NCBI RefSeq assembly: GCF_964019385.1
Contig: NC_088649.1
Span: 21,009,508-21,073,507, forward strand
Direction: 5' to 3'
Length of the DNA stretch: 64,000 nucleotides
DNA from: Sycon ciliatum
Lineage: Eukaryota > Porifera > Calcarea > Leucosolenida > Sycettidae
This document shows, piece after piece, positions 51,523 to 61,316 of this stretch. The notes under the pieces were generated by a model, which was not told the origin of the DNA, searched no databases, and was given only the letters and a program-made list of their open reading frames with translations. Position 1 is the first letter of the stretch. Every line of letters begins with the position of its first letter. Both the position numbers and the translations under genes were made by a program.

Positions 51523-53693
51523 ATGTCTGAACACAGCGACGATATCAGTCACGAGCGGAACAGGGTCACGGTAGGCGATGATGTTGGGCCTGGCGATTAT
51601 GTTGAGCCTGGCAATTATGTTGAGCCTGGTAATACGGACGGCCAGGAAGAACAAGTCAACGATGCTGTGACCTCGGCATCTGCAGACATGAGAGTGGCAA
51701 AAATTCAAATGAAACGGCGCTTGACGTCGCGGCGACGAGGCTTGATTTTGCAGATCCGTGACGAGAAGTTGAGTTTGGATGCCGTGAGAGACGAATTCGA
51801 GGCAGTGCAATGGTTCGCCAACGAGGTGAATCAGGTGTTGGAGTCACTGGTGACGTGTTTTCAAGCCGAGAAAAAGGCAAAGCAGTCGACGCAGCAATAA
51901 CGGAGCTGGAGGAAGTGGCAGAAGCAATGGCGCACCTGGAGCAGCAGGTGGAGATGTACGAGGAGCAACAACATATTCGTGCGCGTCATTCCGCAGGGTT
52001 CAGTCAGTACCACCCTGTTATGCCATCAAGCTTCAACGCTGCTCACGACCCATTAGGTGGGGTGTCAGGAACTGCTCAGTCTGCGAGTTCTGCACAGTCC
52101 GCTAGACCGTCTTCCGCGCCTGGTGGCGTCAGTGCGGACTTCACTCCTGTCACAAGCAACACGGACACATCTGCAGCAAGCAACACATTCAGCACCAACA
52201 GGCCTGTCAGTGCCAGTGTCTCAAGTAAAAGCGCAATCACCTCACTTTCTTCGTCTGTAGGTGCACCCACAAGCTCCAGCTCTACTCCACCAGCCAGTGT
52301 GAGTGCAGGGAGCAGTCACCACTCCAGTTCTAGTACCAGTAGTAGCCATAGCATCAGTTCCCGCACAAGTAGCAGTGCGCCAGCAGCAGCAGCAGGCCCC
52401 ACAGTGCCACTGAGTCAGGCCAGCAACACCAGCGCACCTGTAGCTGTACAAGCAACCAATAGCAATGTACTGCCCAGGCAATCAGCCCCTGTTCACTCCA
52501 GCAGGGTACACACAGCAGTCATGAGTGGAAGTAGCCAGAGACCAGCCCATACATTACACCAGTCTGTGGCCGCCGTCCCATTTGTACCTAGAGCCAGTTT
52601 CAGGCCTACACAGAGTGTGGCACATGGCCATGGCGGCAGCTACAATGGTCTACCAGTACCAACCCCATTGAGACCATCTAGTTTTGCTGCACCACCAGCT
52701 GGAGCCACAGACGTCTTCAGCAAAATGAGAAGCATTTCAATACCCGTGTTTGATGGTGATAAGCGTGCCTATGAGTTATGGAAGGCCGCGTTCCTGGCGT
52801 GCGTGGACAGTGCGCCAATCAGCCCAACCCTGAAGCTGTTGCAGCTACGACAGTATGTAGCGGGAGAAGCGCTAAGATGCATCGAGCGGCTAGGGTACGC
52901 CCCGGACTCATACCACAAGGCAATGGAACGCCTGGAACGGAAATTCGGAGGTACGCGGCGCCAAGTGATGGTGTACTTAGATGAACTGGAACGATTCAAG
53001 CCATTGCACGGAGATCGAGTCAACGCACAAGATCTGGAACAGTTCTCAGATTTGTTGGAAGTAGCCGTGACCAACTTGAAAGCAGCGGGTCGCCAATCGG
53101 AGCTAGAGGTGGGCACTCTGTACGCGCGAATCCAGCAGAAGCTGCCAAAAGACCTGCTGACAAGATACCATAGGTGGCTCTATGAGCATCAGCGCCCAGA
53201 AGGGGTGGAGGCGTTGCTCGAGTGGGTCAATCTCGAGGCCGACTTTCACATTACCGCCAATGAAGCCATCGCAGGCCTAGCACCTGGTCGCCATAGACAT
53301 GGCCGAGAGCGCCCAGCAGCCCGAGGCCACTCATTCCATGCAGCAGAGTCACCCAATCCGACACCGGCAGAGTGTCCAGTATGCTCCCAGGACCATCAAG
53401 TGTGGACATGCAAAGAGTTCAAGGAAATGGATGTGGACAAGCGTTGGAAAGTGGCGAAAACACATCGGCTCTGCTATCGCTGTCTGGGCAAGGGCCACCG
53501 AGGTGCTAACTGCCAGCGGAAGAGAAAGTGTGGCGTAGACAAGTGCAGCGATACCCACAACTATCTGCTTCACAGGGCAGTAGCCATTGACACGTCTAGA
53601 GCCAGAAATGGCACGGAAAGGGTCGTACCAGTGAGACAGCCAGAACCACAACCACTGCTAACATCGGAGCAGGCGTCAGACCATTGTCACTGA
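51523..53693 (+). pseudogene. BEL Gag region (two frames)
   Basis: The first frame 51523-51900 starts MSEHSDDISHERNRVTVG with a YVEPGN repeat, then helical IQMKRRLTSRRRGLILQI. Between about 51850 and 51890 coding passes to the frame one base back, which is open to 53693: AAITELEEVAEAMAHLEQQ, a long Ser/Thr/Ala-rich stretch, the DUF1759-type capsid-like domain from about residue 300 (ISIPVFDGDKRAYELWKAAF, KAMERLERKFG, LEQFSDLLEVAV), a Cys/His motif (CPVCSQDHQVWTC) and the knuckle CYRCLGKGHRGANC (about residues 555-568). Most BEL elements use one frame, so the shift is either an indel or a recoding site. Gag packages the RNA into particles. Confidence 0.85.
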
Positions 53694-55744
53694 GAACCTT
53701 GCCGGTCGTTTTACGAAACGGTGACCGCAACCTCAGGGTGAATGCGCTGTTGGATGATGGGAGCACCCAAAGTTATGTGAACACAGAGGTAGCGGACCAG
53801 CTCAACTTGCAGGGACCCATGAAACAGGTTTCGATCAGCACCCTCAACGGAGCAGTGGAGTCTTTCGAGTCAATGCCAGTGGATCTGCTGGTAGAGAGTG
53901 TAGATGGCAAGTACATCAGTCCGTTCTCAGCCATCACAACTAGTCACGTCACAGGCACACTGAAACCGTACGATTGGACCGTCGAGTCAAGTCAGTACCA
54001 TCATCTGCTGGACATACCCTTCGAACAGCCAGCAACTCGCCAGATTGATATGCTGATTGGCTTGGATCATGCCGAGCTTCACTACTCTCTGGAGGAGGTG
54101 AGGGGTGATCAGGGAGAACCGGTGGCGAGGAGAACCGCGCTAGGTTGGACCTGTGTTGGACCTGTGAGTGGAAGCTCAGATCATCACCGCACTCACTTCA
54201 GCAGAGTCGATGACGGTAATCTGGAGATGCTGGTCCGGCGTATGTGGGAGGTGGAAGAGCCTCGCCGACAGAGCCCGCTTGCAGCAAATGACCGACAAAC
54301 TCTTGCAGATGCAGAGGCAGCAACAAAGTACTGCAACGGCAGGTACACCGTCAAGCTGCCTTGGAAGAGAAGCCCGCCAGAGGAGAACGTTAGCTACGAG
54401 ATGGCACTGAAGAGACTGCGCTCGACAGAGAAACGCCTCCACAAGGAACCAGAAGTAGCAAAGGAGTACTGCCGTGTACTGCAGCATCATGTGAACGCTG
54501 GATACGTGACTGCAGTAAAGCTCGAGTCAACAGGTGGTTGGTACCTCCCGCACTTTCCAGTCACCAGACCAGATGCAACAACAACTAAAGTGAGGGTGGT
54601 CTTTGACGCATCAGCCAAATGCAAAGGAGCAAGCCTGAACGACTACCTCCACCCAGGACCGAAGCTGCAGAGAGAGCTACCGCACATATTGCTGCGATTC
54701 AGGGCAAAGCCAGTTGCTATCGTGGCCGATGTAGCAGAGATGTACCTCCAGATCGAGCTGTCTGAAGATGATCAGAAATTTCATCGTTTTCTGTGGCGGG
54801 ACTTGGATGCGTCAAAGGAGCCAGTCGCCTACCAGTACCAACGGGTGGTGTTTGGCGTGAATTCGTCCCCATTCCTAGCGCAAATGGTGTCTCAGAAACA
54901 TGCTGAGCAGCTAAAAGAAGATTTCCCACGTGCTGCAGAAGCGGTGTTGAAGTCGACTTATATGGACGACACTATGGATTCCACCGACGATGACAAGGAT
55001 GCCATCAAACTGTACCAGGACCTGAGTGAGCTGTGGCACCGTGCCGGAATGCATCCTCGCAAGTGGATTTCGAACAGCACCGAGCTACTCCAACTGATCC
55101 CACCGGAAGATCGTGCCAAGCAGGTGAATATTCAGGATAGTATTCTGCCGTCAACCAAAGCGCTTGGTGTGCAGTGGGATGCAGAGACGGATGTCTTTAC
55201 GTTCAGGTGTCGAGCACCAAGTTACTCAGTCCTGACCAAGCGGACCTTTCTGAAGATTCTGGCGACTCTGTTCGACCCGCTGGGGTTCGTCTTGCCCTTC
55301 GTGATGAGTGGCCGCATCCTGTTCCAGGAAATGTGGGTCGATGGTATTCAGTGGGATGAGCCACTGCAAGATGATCTACATGCCCGAGCAGTGCAATGGT
55401 GTGATGAATTCGAGAAGCTAGAAGCCGTGGCTGTGCCCCGTTGTTTGAGACTGTCAAACACAGAAGCGATCACTGCCACGGAACTGCACGTCTTCAGCGA
55501 CGCATCGCAAGACGCATATGGAGCAGTCGCCTACCTCCGTCACAGCTACGAATCCGGGGCTGTGACCTGTCGCCCGGTGGCAAGTAAAGGCAAGGTAGCT
55601 CCGATAAAAAGCACCAGCATCCCGCGTTTGGAGCTGACTGCGGCGGTAGTTGCAGTAGATTTGGCTGTGTCAGTGGGTGAAGTGCTGGCTATACCCGAGA
55701 GCAGTTGGCATTGGTGGACGGATAGCATGAACGTCTTGTGGTGA
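53684..55744 (+). CDS. BEL Pol N-terminal part: protease, RT, RNase H
   Basis: Coding passes one base back again between about 53600 and 53690, so the true beginning joins the Gag frame and the ATG at 53684 need not be used. Motifs: aspartic protease LLDDGSTQSYVN (about 22-33), RT palm VVFDASAKCKGASLNDYL, catalytic YMDD (426-429), thumb, and RNase H-like FSDASQDAYGAVAYLRH (about 604) and SIPRLELTAAVVAVDLA. The frame closes at TGA 55742-55744 in the middle of the RNase H/linker region where related proteins have tryptophan, so the stop is a mutation. Makes cDNA from the element RNA. Confidence 0.9.
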   Translation: MSLRTLPVVLRNGDRNLRVNALLDDGSTQSYVNTEVADQLNLQGPMKQVSISTLNGAVESFESMPVDLLVESVDGKYISPFSAITTSHVTGTLKPYDWTVESSQYHHLLDIPFEQPATRQIDMLIGLDHAELHYSLEEVRGDQGEPVARRTALGWTCVGPVSGSSDHHRTHFSRVDDGNLEMLVRRMWEVEEPRRQSPLAANDRQTLADAEAATKYCNGRYTVKLPWKRSPPEENVSYEMALKRLRSTEKRLHKEPEVAKEYCRVLQHHVNAGYVTAVKLESTGGWYLPHFPVTRPDATTTKVRVVFDASAKCKGASLNDYLHPGPKLQRELPHILLRFRAKPVAIVADVAEMYLQIELSEDDQKFHRFLWRDLDASKEPVAYQYQRVVFGVNSSPFLAQMVSQKHAEQLKEDFPRAAEAVLKSTYMDDTMDSTDDDKDAIKLYQDLSELWHRAGMHPRKWISNSTELLQLIPPEDRAKQVNIQDSILPSTKALGVQWDAETDVFTFRCRAPSYSVLTKRTFLKILATLFDPLGFVLPFVMSGRILFQEMWVDGIQWDEPLQDDLHARAVQWCDEFEKLEAVAVPRCLRLSNTEAITATELHVFSDASQDAYGAVAYLRHSYESGAVTCRPVASKGKVAPIKSTSIPRLELTAAVVAVDLAVSVGEVLAIPESSWHWWTDSMNVLW

Positions 55745-57562
55745 GTGCGCAATCGAAGTCGCCAGTTCAAGCCATTCATTGCCAACAGAGTGGCAGAGAT
55801 TCAAGCCTCAAGTCAGCCAGGTCAGTGGCACTACGTCCCGACAGAGTGCAATCCTGCAGATGTGGTTTCCCGTGGGTCCAGTGCCGCCAAGCTTGTACAG
55901 GAGGCCCAATGGTGGAATGGACCGCAGTATCTTCTCCTTGACAAGTCCCAGTGGCCGCCACCACCCAGCAAACTCACTTGTCCTGTCGTGCCCGAGGTGA
56001 GGTCCGCATGCAAGGAAGCCACAATGAGCACAGTTGAAGGAGTGTCACTCTTCACGTTTGTGAGCAAAGATTGGAAGCTGGAACCCAGGAACTTCTCATC
56101 GTGGAGAGTCGCCGTACGTCGTCTAGCCTTGGTGCTTCACTTTGTCAGCAACTGCCGCACCCCGGTTGATGAGAGGCAAGTCGGCAGCTTGAGCCCTGAG
56201 GAAGTGACAGACGCGGAGCTTTCCTTCACCAGAACAGCTCAACAAGAGAGCTTCCCAGAGTATGCTCTCCTGAGAAAGGGGAAGGCAATCCCAACGACCA
56301 GCAAACTGGCTAGTCTTTGTCCTCGGCTAGATGAAGATGGAGTCATGCGAGTGGAAGGACGGACCCAGAATGCAGAATTCCTACCCGAAGCAACTAAGCA
56401 TCCAATCGTTCTACCACGTCACAACTGGGTTACATACCTGATTGTCAAGGACCAACATGAGGCTGCGAACCATGCTGCTGGAGTCAACCACACGTGGTCC
56501 CTGCTGAGGCAACGCTTCTGGATCATTGCGGGACGAGAAGCAGTTCGTGAGTGCGAGCAGAGGTGTACTGAATGCAGAAAGAGGAAAGCCAAACCTGTCA
56601 CTCCAATCATGGCCCCTCTGCCGAAGATACGGTTAGAGTCACCGCGTCGTGCCTTCGGCCGGGTTGCTGTGGACTACGCCGGGCCATTTACGACAGTTCA
56701 GGGTCGAGGACAGAGGCGGGCAAAGAGATACCTCTGCCTCTTCACTTGTCTCACGTGCCGTGCTGTGCATTTGGAGTTGTCCTATTCCCTGGACACCAGT
56801 AGCTTCTTGAATGCCTTCGAGAGAATGAGCAACCGCCGAGGCGTGCCAGAAGAGGTCCTGTCGGACAATGGGACGAACTTTGTAGGAGGACAACGCGAGC
56901 TGAAAGAGCTAGAGCAAGAACAGGCGGCGCTCCAGTTGAAGTACCCACGTGTACGGTGGCACTTCATTCCTCCAGGTGCCCCGCATTTCGGCGGCGTTCA
57001 CGAGACCATGGTCAAAGCCGCCAAGAAGGCCATTCATGCAGTTCTGAGTGATGCCAGCATCACCGATGAGGAGCTTCAGACCGCTTTCTGTAGTGCCGAG
57101 TCTCTCCTCAACTCAAGACCGCTAACAATCCCTTCTGTGGATGCCAGAGACGACTTGCCCTTGACTCCGAACCACTTCTTGGTTGGACGTGTGGAGCAGT
57201 TCTCCATCGGCACCAGCAGTGACGATTACCGCCTACAACAAAGATGGAGGAGAGTGCAAGAACTTGTCACACACTTCTGGCACCGTTGGATGAAAGAGTG
57301 GGTCCCCGGACTGAATCGCCGTGCTAAGTGGTCAGCCGAGGAAAGGAACATAGCAGTTGGAGATATCGTCCTGGTGATCACGGCAGATACGCCACGGGGT
57401 AAATGGCCCCTTGGAAGAGTGACGGAAGTGATGCCAGGTCAAGACGGCACCGTGCGTGTGGCAAGAGTGCTAGTTGGCGGGAAGACAGTGACCAGGCCTG
57501 TGGTGCGACTGTGCCCAGTTGTCACGGTGGGCGTCGCTGGACCTGATGATAGTGAGGACTGA
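55745..57562 (+). CDS. BEL Pol C-terminal part: integrase
   Basis: Same frame as the previous entry, downstream of the TGA; it is not an independent gene. HHCC zinc motif in [12 protein letters not shown]...CEQRCTEC (about 237-275). Catalytic core with D in VDYAGPF (about 310), D in [11 protein letters not shown] (about 373) and E in [11 protein letters not shown] (about 419). Then the DUF5641-type BEL C-terminal domain ([43 protein letters not shown]). All three catalytic acids are present. The integrase inserts the cDNA into the genome with the 5-bp duplication seen. Confidence 0.92.
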   Translation: MRNRSRQFKPFIANRVAEIQASSQPGQWHYVPTECNPADVVSRGSSAAKLVQEAQWWNGPQYLLLDKSQWPPPPSKLTCPVVPEVRSACKEATMSTVEGVSLFTFVSKDWKLEPRNFSSWRVAVRRLALVLHFVSNCRTPVDERQVGSLSPEEVTDAELSFTRTAQQESFPEYALLRKGKAIPTTSKLASLCPRLDEDGVMRVEGRTQNAEFLPEATKHPIVLPRHNWVTYLIVKDQHEAANHAAGVNHTWSLLRQRFWIIAGREAVRECEQRCTECRKRKAKPVTPIMAPLPKIRLESPRRAFGRVAVDYAGPFTTVQGRGQRRAKRYLCLFTCLTCRAVHLELSYSLDTSSFLNAFERMSNRRGVPEEVLSDNGTNFVGGQRELKELEQEQAALQLKYPRVRWHFIPPGAPHFGGVHETMVKAAKKAIHAVLSDASITDEELQTAFCSAESLLNSRPLTIPSVDARDDLPLTPNHFLVGRVEQFSIGTSSDDYRLQQRWRRVQELVTHFWHRWMKEWVPGLNRRAKWSAEERNIAVGDIVLVITADTPRGKWPLGRVTEVMPGQDGTVRVARVLVGGKTVTRPVVRLCPVVTVGVAGPDDSED

Positions 57563-57738
57563 TTCTGAATCGCCCTAGCATGCTTACCGGCTGGATGTGT
57601 CTCTCTTGTGCATCAGTCGTCCGTTTTTGCAGCCATTTATGTTTCTGTACAGCTAGCTCATAGCTCGTTACGTTTCGTTTTCTTTTCTGATAGTTCATTT
57701 TAGTTGTATCAACGTTGATACTTACCGGTAGTTGTATC

Positions 57739-57751
57739 AAGGAGGGTGGAA
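57739..57751 (+). other. BEL polypurine tract
   Basis: AAGGAGGGTGGAA directly before the 3' LTR, the expected plus-strand primer position. Confidence 0.8.
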
Positions 57752-58287
57752 TGAGTAGACGGTGAACCACTTTCAGTAGTCTATGTATGGTGTTATGGCA
57801 AATCACTGCCGCTAGCCTTTGGGTGTCATTACGTTCATGGTAATTCCAATGCATGCCCGCATCAACGTGCCCTTCTTTGGTGTCAGTTATGCTGTGTGCA
57901 CGCATAGAGGTGATACATTTATTGTTCCTGTGTGGACCAGTCTAATCATAATTATTCCTGGCTGTTCTTTTGTGCTATTCATGCTATTCATGATGCATGT
58001 AGTAGTAGTAGTGCATCGTGTTGTGTTGTTATGCATGTCTCATGTGCCGTTTCCCGCGCGCGCGTGAAACGGACTTCGCGGCTTGTAGTTTCTGTGCATA
58101 ATTAGTTGAGTCGGCGTCTTGTTGTTTGGACTGGAGACTACACCGAGTTGTGTTTCTTTTCGTTGTTTTCAGTCAGTTACAGCTTGCAGTTATTCCTCTC
58201 GTGTAGTTCAGTTGCTTTGCTAGTGTCTCATCCTGAAGTGAAGATTATTCGTTATTATCTCTGTGAGTCAGATCCCTCTCTCGTCTA
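57752..58287 (+). repeat. BEL 3' LTR
   Basis: 536 bp, same ends as the 5' LTR. Substitutions relative to it by eye: one in GAACCACTTT, one in CTATGTATGG, one in TGTGCATAAT and three in GAAGTGAAGATTATTCG. Confidence 0.93.
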
Positions 58288-58292
58288 AAGTG

Positions 58293-59039
58293 TATTGTTG
58301 ACTCTGACAAGGATTAGCAGCGGTGATCACTTGCCACTCCAAACGACAAGCTTCTCCTTGCGCCACCAATAATTTTTTCTGCGACTGATGATGCAAAAGT
58401 GACTGAAGGCCTGAGCGCAGTTTTTGAATTTTATTGCAAGATGCACGGTGAGATCGCGTGCTTTGTGACGTAGGATGACACTTCCTGCATCACGATACAC
58501 GGCTATCGATCGCGAATATGCCTGGACTGCTACTCGGAACAGACCATGATGGCAGAGGTAAGATGAGCTTCATTTCCTGCTTGAACTGCTGAGAACCCCC
58601 ACAAGCTGTCCTAGGAGTGTTGCAATGGCAGCAAGCCGTTGAAATATGCCCCGTACAGCATGGGGAGTTATTCGTCTTTCACACTTATCTTCTGAAATCC
58701 CGAACATAGTCCAATAGTAAAAGTCCCTTGTTTTCATGTCGATGCTCAACAAAAGCGGCTAGCTCAGTCCCTTTGTGTTGACTGGCACGCGAGCAGCACT
58801 GGCTGCACGCACTTGTCGAGTGAACTGCATGAGAGATTTCTTAGGTCATCAAGAATGTGATTTCATCATCATTTCACTGGTCTTCGACCTACATGGTCAG
58901 GGGACGTCCCGGTTCTTAGGCCAACAACACGGTCAGCGTGTTCTTGAGCGCAGTAACAACACAAGTGTGATCACTTCCAGACTAACGGGCGTTCAAGGCG
59001 AGTAACAAGCGGACTTGACAAAGGTGACTCTGAAATCTC
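58293..59039. other. R1 copy C interior with candidate coding
   Basis: 58341-58480 belongs to the inverted end. After AGAGGTAAGATGAGCTTC (58556, donor-like) a minus frame (58752-58570) reads MLSIDMKTRDFYYWTMFGIS then CERRITPHAVRGIFQRLAAI. A plus frame (58775-59005) contains FLGHQECDFIIISLVFDLH, the counterpart of copy B at 29952. Strand and exon structure of the R1 gene are unresolved. Confidence 0.4.
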
Positions 59040-59150
59040 GTGAGCCGTGGGCCACGCGACTTGGCATTCTTGCGTCACAAGGCACGTGGTTTCACCGTGC
59101 ATCTTGCAATAAGATTCAAAACTGCGCTCAGGCCTTCAGTCACTTTTGCA

Positions 59151-59381
59151 TCAACAGTCGCACAAAATATTATTGAAGGCGCAAGGAGAAGCTAGACCCA
59201 TAAATAATGTGATATTTCGGCCATTTTTGAGGGGTGTGCAAATTTCAAGGTTCCCTTCAGAAACCTTTTCAAGGGCTTTGCACAATCGATCCACACCCCC
59301 AAGGGAACCTACCTGCAAATTTTGAGCGAAATCAGAGAGATCCACTTGCACACATACTTTGGTATTCTCAGACATGCTTTC
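59151..59381 (-). repeat. R1 copy C, right inverted end
   Basis: Inverted copy of 50321-50512 with few changes. The minus frame reads MSENTKVCVQVDLSDFA for 74 codons. The sequence beyond TTTATGGGTCTAG toward lower coordinates matches a more interior part of the left end, so about 0.4-0.5 kb has been lost here. Confidence 0.8.
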
Positions 59382-59389
59382 TTAAGCGC

Positions 59390-59587
59390 CAGGATAGAAC
59401 TTACGAGATTTCCTGGCCTGTCAAGGAGCGTGCTTATGCCTAGTGCAACGTCGCACAGCGCTGCAACCTCTGCATAGTACCACATCCTTCCACCAGCCCG
59501 CAGAATCTCACGCAACAAGTGCAAGGATATTGTGTGGAAGTGTCGCCATGCTGCGAAGTTCCTGCTTGGCAAATACAAAGGTGTCAC
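59390..59587 (-). CDS. Candidate exon, MTPLYLPSRNFAAWRHFH frame (B)
   Basis: Paralogue of 33280-33470: TPLYLPSRNFAAWRHFH, LLREILRAGGRMWYYAE and CDVALGISTLLDRPGN. The frame then runs into the R1 end. About ten amino-acid changes separate it from copy A by eye. Function unknown. Confidence 0.35.
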
Positions 59588-59757
59588 CTAAATCATTCTT
59601 GCTAGGCATGCTGAATCCATGTACGAAATTCCTCACTCTTGCTTACACAAATCGCTGCCTCCGTAACACTACTGCATATAATTGGATCTTGGCTGTTCAT
59701 CCAGTATTAGTTGTCTAATGATTGCCTATGGGCATGAAGCTATTAGTTACCACGAAT

Positions 59758-59899
59758 GATGCATGGTGCTGTGTGACGTGTGTAAGATAGCAATGCATGG
59801 TGCTCTGTGTGACGTGTGTAAGATAGCAATGCATGGTGCTCTGTGTGACGTGTGTAAGATAGCAATGCATGGTGCTCTGTGTGACGTGTGTAAGATAGC
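59758..59899 (+). repeat. 36-bp tandem repeat, four copies
   Basis: The unit contains GCATGGTGCTCTGTGTGACG and GTGTGTAAGATAGCAAT. Three full 36-bp steps follow a first 34-bp unit. Block A (33633-33668) has a single unit, so the expansion is specific to block B. The frame repeats MHGALCDVCKIA, a by-product of the period being divisible by 3. Confidence 0.9.
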
Positions 59900-60013
59900 T
59901 CTATTCGAACCGTTCGGAACGAATATTGAGCACTCTACTGAGCCAAAGGACTCGCATTAGTAGAAGTCATAATGTTCAAATCAATCATAATAATGGTGAC
60001 AGGCCAGACTCAC

Positions 60014-60085
60014 AACTGGTATAATTCTTTAGTTGTTCGAAACAATCCCTCTGGTAGCTGAGTGAGCTGATTCCCATCCAAATCT
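60014..60085 (-). CDS. Leucine-rich-repeat exon (72 bp), copy B2
   Basis: Minus strand, preceded by GTTCTAG and followed by GTGAGTCTGG, 72 bases, phase 2, encoding DLDGNQLTQLPEGLFRTT. Paralogue of 33781-33852. The consensus DLxxNxLxxLP positions are better kept here than in copy A. Confidence 0.75.
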
Positions 60086-60239
60086 CTAGAACACAGAAAG
60101 GTTCAGTGGTGTCGTTTTAGTACACAGAGCAGTGAAAGAAAGTGTTAAAAGGATTGGGAGAAAATAAAAATTTAGAAGGGTCCGTCGAGGATGTAAACTG
60201 TTTTTTTCTCTGCCTAAAAGGTTTTTGGGAATGGGTTTA

Positions 60240-60600
60240 CTCCCACACTGGAGATCACGCTATTCCGTCGAATTGACTTGACACTTGACTGACGACTTAC
60301 GGCTGCCATCCAGAGCACACGGCAAACCGGAAGAAAGCACCACTCCCCGGTCAATCCACAGTGTTTCAGGGAGTTCACTCCTCATCAACTGAGCTTTAGT
60401 AGGCTGACGAATATTGTGCCTCAAGAGTACCACTTCAATGGAGCTCTCCAGGCACAAACATCACCAGGGATACAGACTTACAGTGACAACACTGTCACCT
60501 CCAAACCAGCTAGTCGCAAGCATGCGCTGGGTACAAGATAAAAGGTATAAAAAAATTATCACCAAAGTCGCAACCACTATTTCGTAAAAGATGTTTAGGC
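60240..60600 (-). repeat. Dispersed repeat F, minus orientation (B)
   Basis: Collinear with 34010-34380 but with an internal deletion removing most of the RVEGSMDFSC frame and with CTCCCCGGTCAATCCACAG-type sequence absent there. Ends before the Tigger-like MITE. Confidence 0.55.
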
Positions 60601-60641
60601 AGTTCAATTCCCCGACTGATCCTTTGAAATTATTAGTAATA

Positions 60642-61068
60642 CAGGTAGAATCCTGATAATTCGAACCCAAAAAAGCTATGGAAAATTTCTTATTATCCGG
60701 ATATTCTTATTGTCATTATATATGTCTAAAATGCCGGCATTGACACACATACTTGCACTATGCACCTAAGAGGCAAGTTTAGTGGACACTAAACTGCCTG
60801 CGCATGGAAACGAAACTGATTTGCAGAAAATAAAGTGAACATCTAAATATTCTTTGCTAACTTAGAATTATCAGCACAAATCCCACCCATTTTCTATGTA
60901 AGTGGATTCGGTGGGGCTTCTAATTGACCGGACCTACCCAGTTCGAGGTTGGAATCATCAGAAATTGATATTTGGAAATCGTAGTGACAGAAACCGGTCG
61001 CGGGTGAAACTTCTTATTGAGCAGTATGTTCTAATTGCGCCATAATCTAAATTTCAGGATTCCACCTG
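60642..61068. mobile_element. Tigger-like MITE (B copy)
   Basis: CAGGTAGAATCCTGATAATT and, inverted, CAGGATTCCACCTG. Same position in block B as 34430-34856 in block A. Confidence 0.75.
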
Positions 61069-61316
61069 TTTTAAATTATTATTATTTCCGGCAGTGGCAG
61101 TAGATTTTCCTTTAGACTTTTCCCTTTTCTATTCCCTCAACCAAAGAATATTTTCATTATCATTATCAGCCTGTTTGCCTGTTTGCGAGTGAATGAGGTG
61201 CTTATACGCATGGTAGTGCAGAATAGGTCACACAGAAAATATCAAAAAAGTCCTAAAAAGACACAAACGTGCGTGATGTACAAGGAAATATCGACATACT
61301 TGTCGTCAAAGTTTAA

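Larger units (their letters stand above)
50930..58292 (+). mobile_element. BEL/Pao LTR retrotransposon with 5-bp duplication
   Basis: Two 536-bp LTRs (50935-51470, 57752-58287) flank an internal region with Gag, protease, RT, RNase H and integrase in the BEL order. The flank AAGTG is duplicated (50930-50934, 58288-58292). The uninterrupted R1 copies read ACAAAGTGCACTG (25975) and ACGAAGTGTATTG (12170) here. Six differences between the LTRs by my count indicate a young insertion. Three lesions in the coding part (see the genes) mean that this copy is probably not autonomous. Confidence 0.95.
50321..59381. mobile_element. R1 family copy C with TTAA flanks
   Basis: Starts GAGAGCATGTCTGAGAATAC after TTAA (50317-50320) and ends with the inverted terminus before TTAA (59382-59385). 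The uninterrupted TTAA at 33257-33260 in block A confirms the target. A BEL/Pao element occupies 50935-58287. Without it R1 is about 1.7 kb. The left inverted end covers 50321-50934 plus 58293-58500. The right end (59381-59040) lacks a middle portion: it jumps from TTTATGGGTCTAG to CTTCTCCTTGCGCC. The superfamily is unassigned. Confidence 0.78.

Noticed and set aside
50935-58287. BEL element as an intact active copy
   Set aside because: Two frame steps and one in-frame stop interrupt the coding region.
59763-59960. Cys-containing 12-residue repeat protein
   Set aside because: By-product of the 36-bp tandem repeat; absent from block A.
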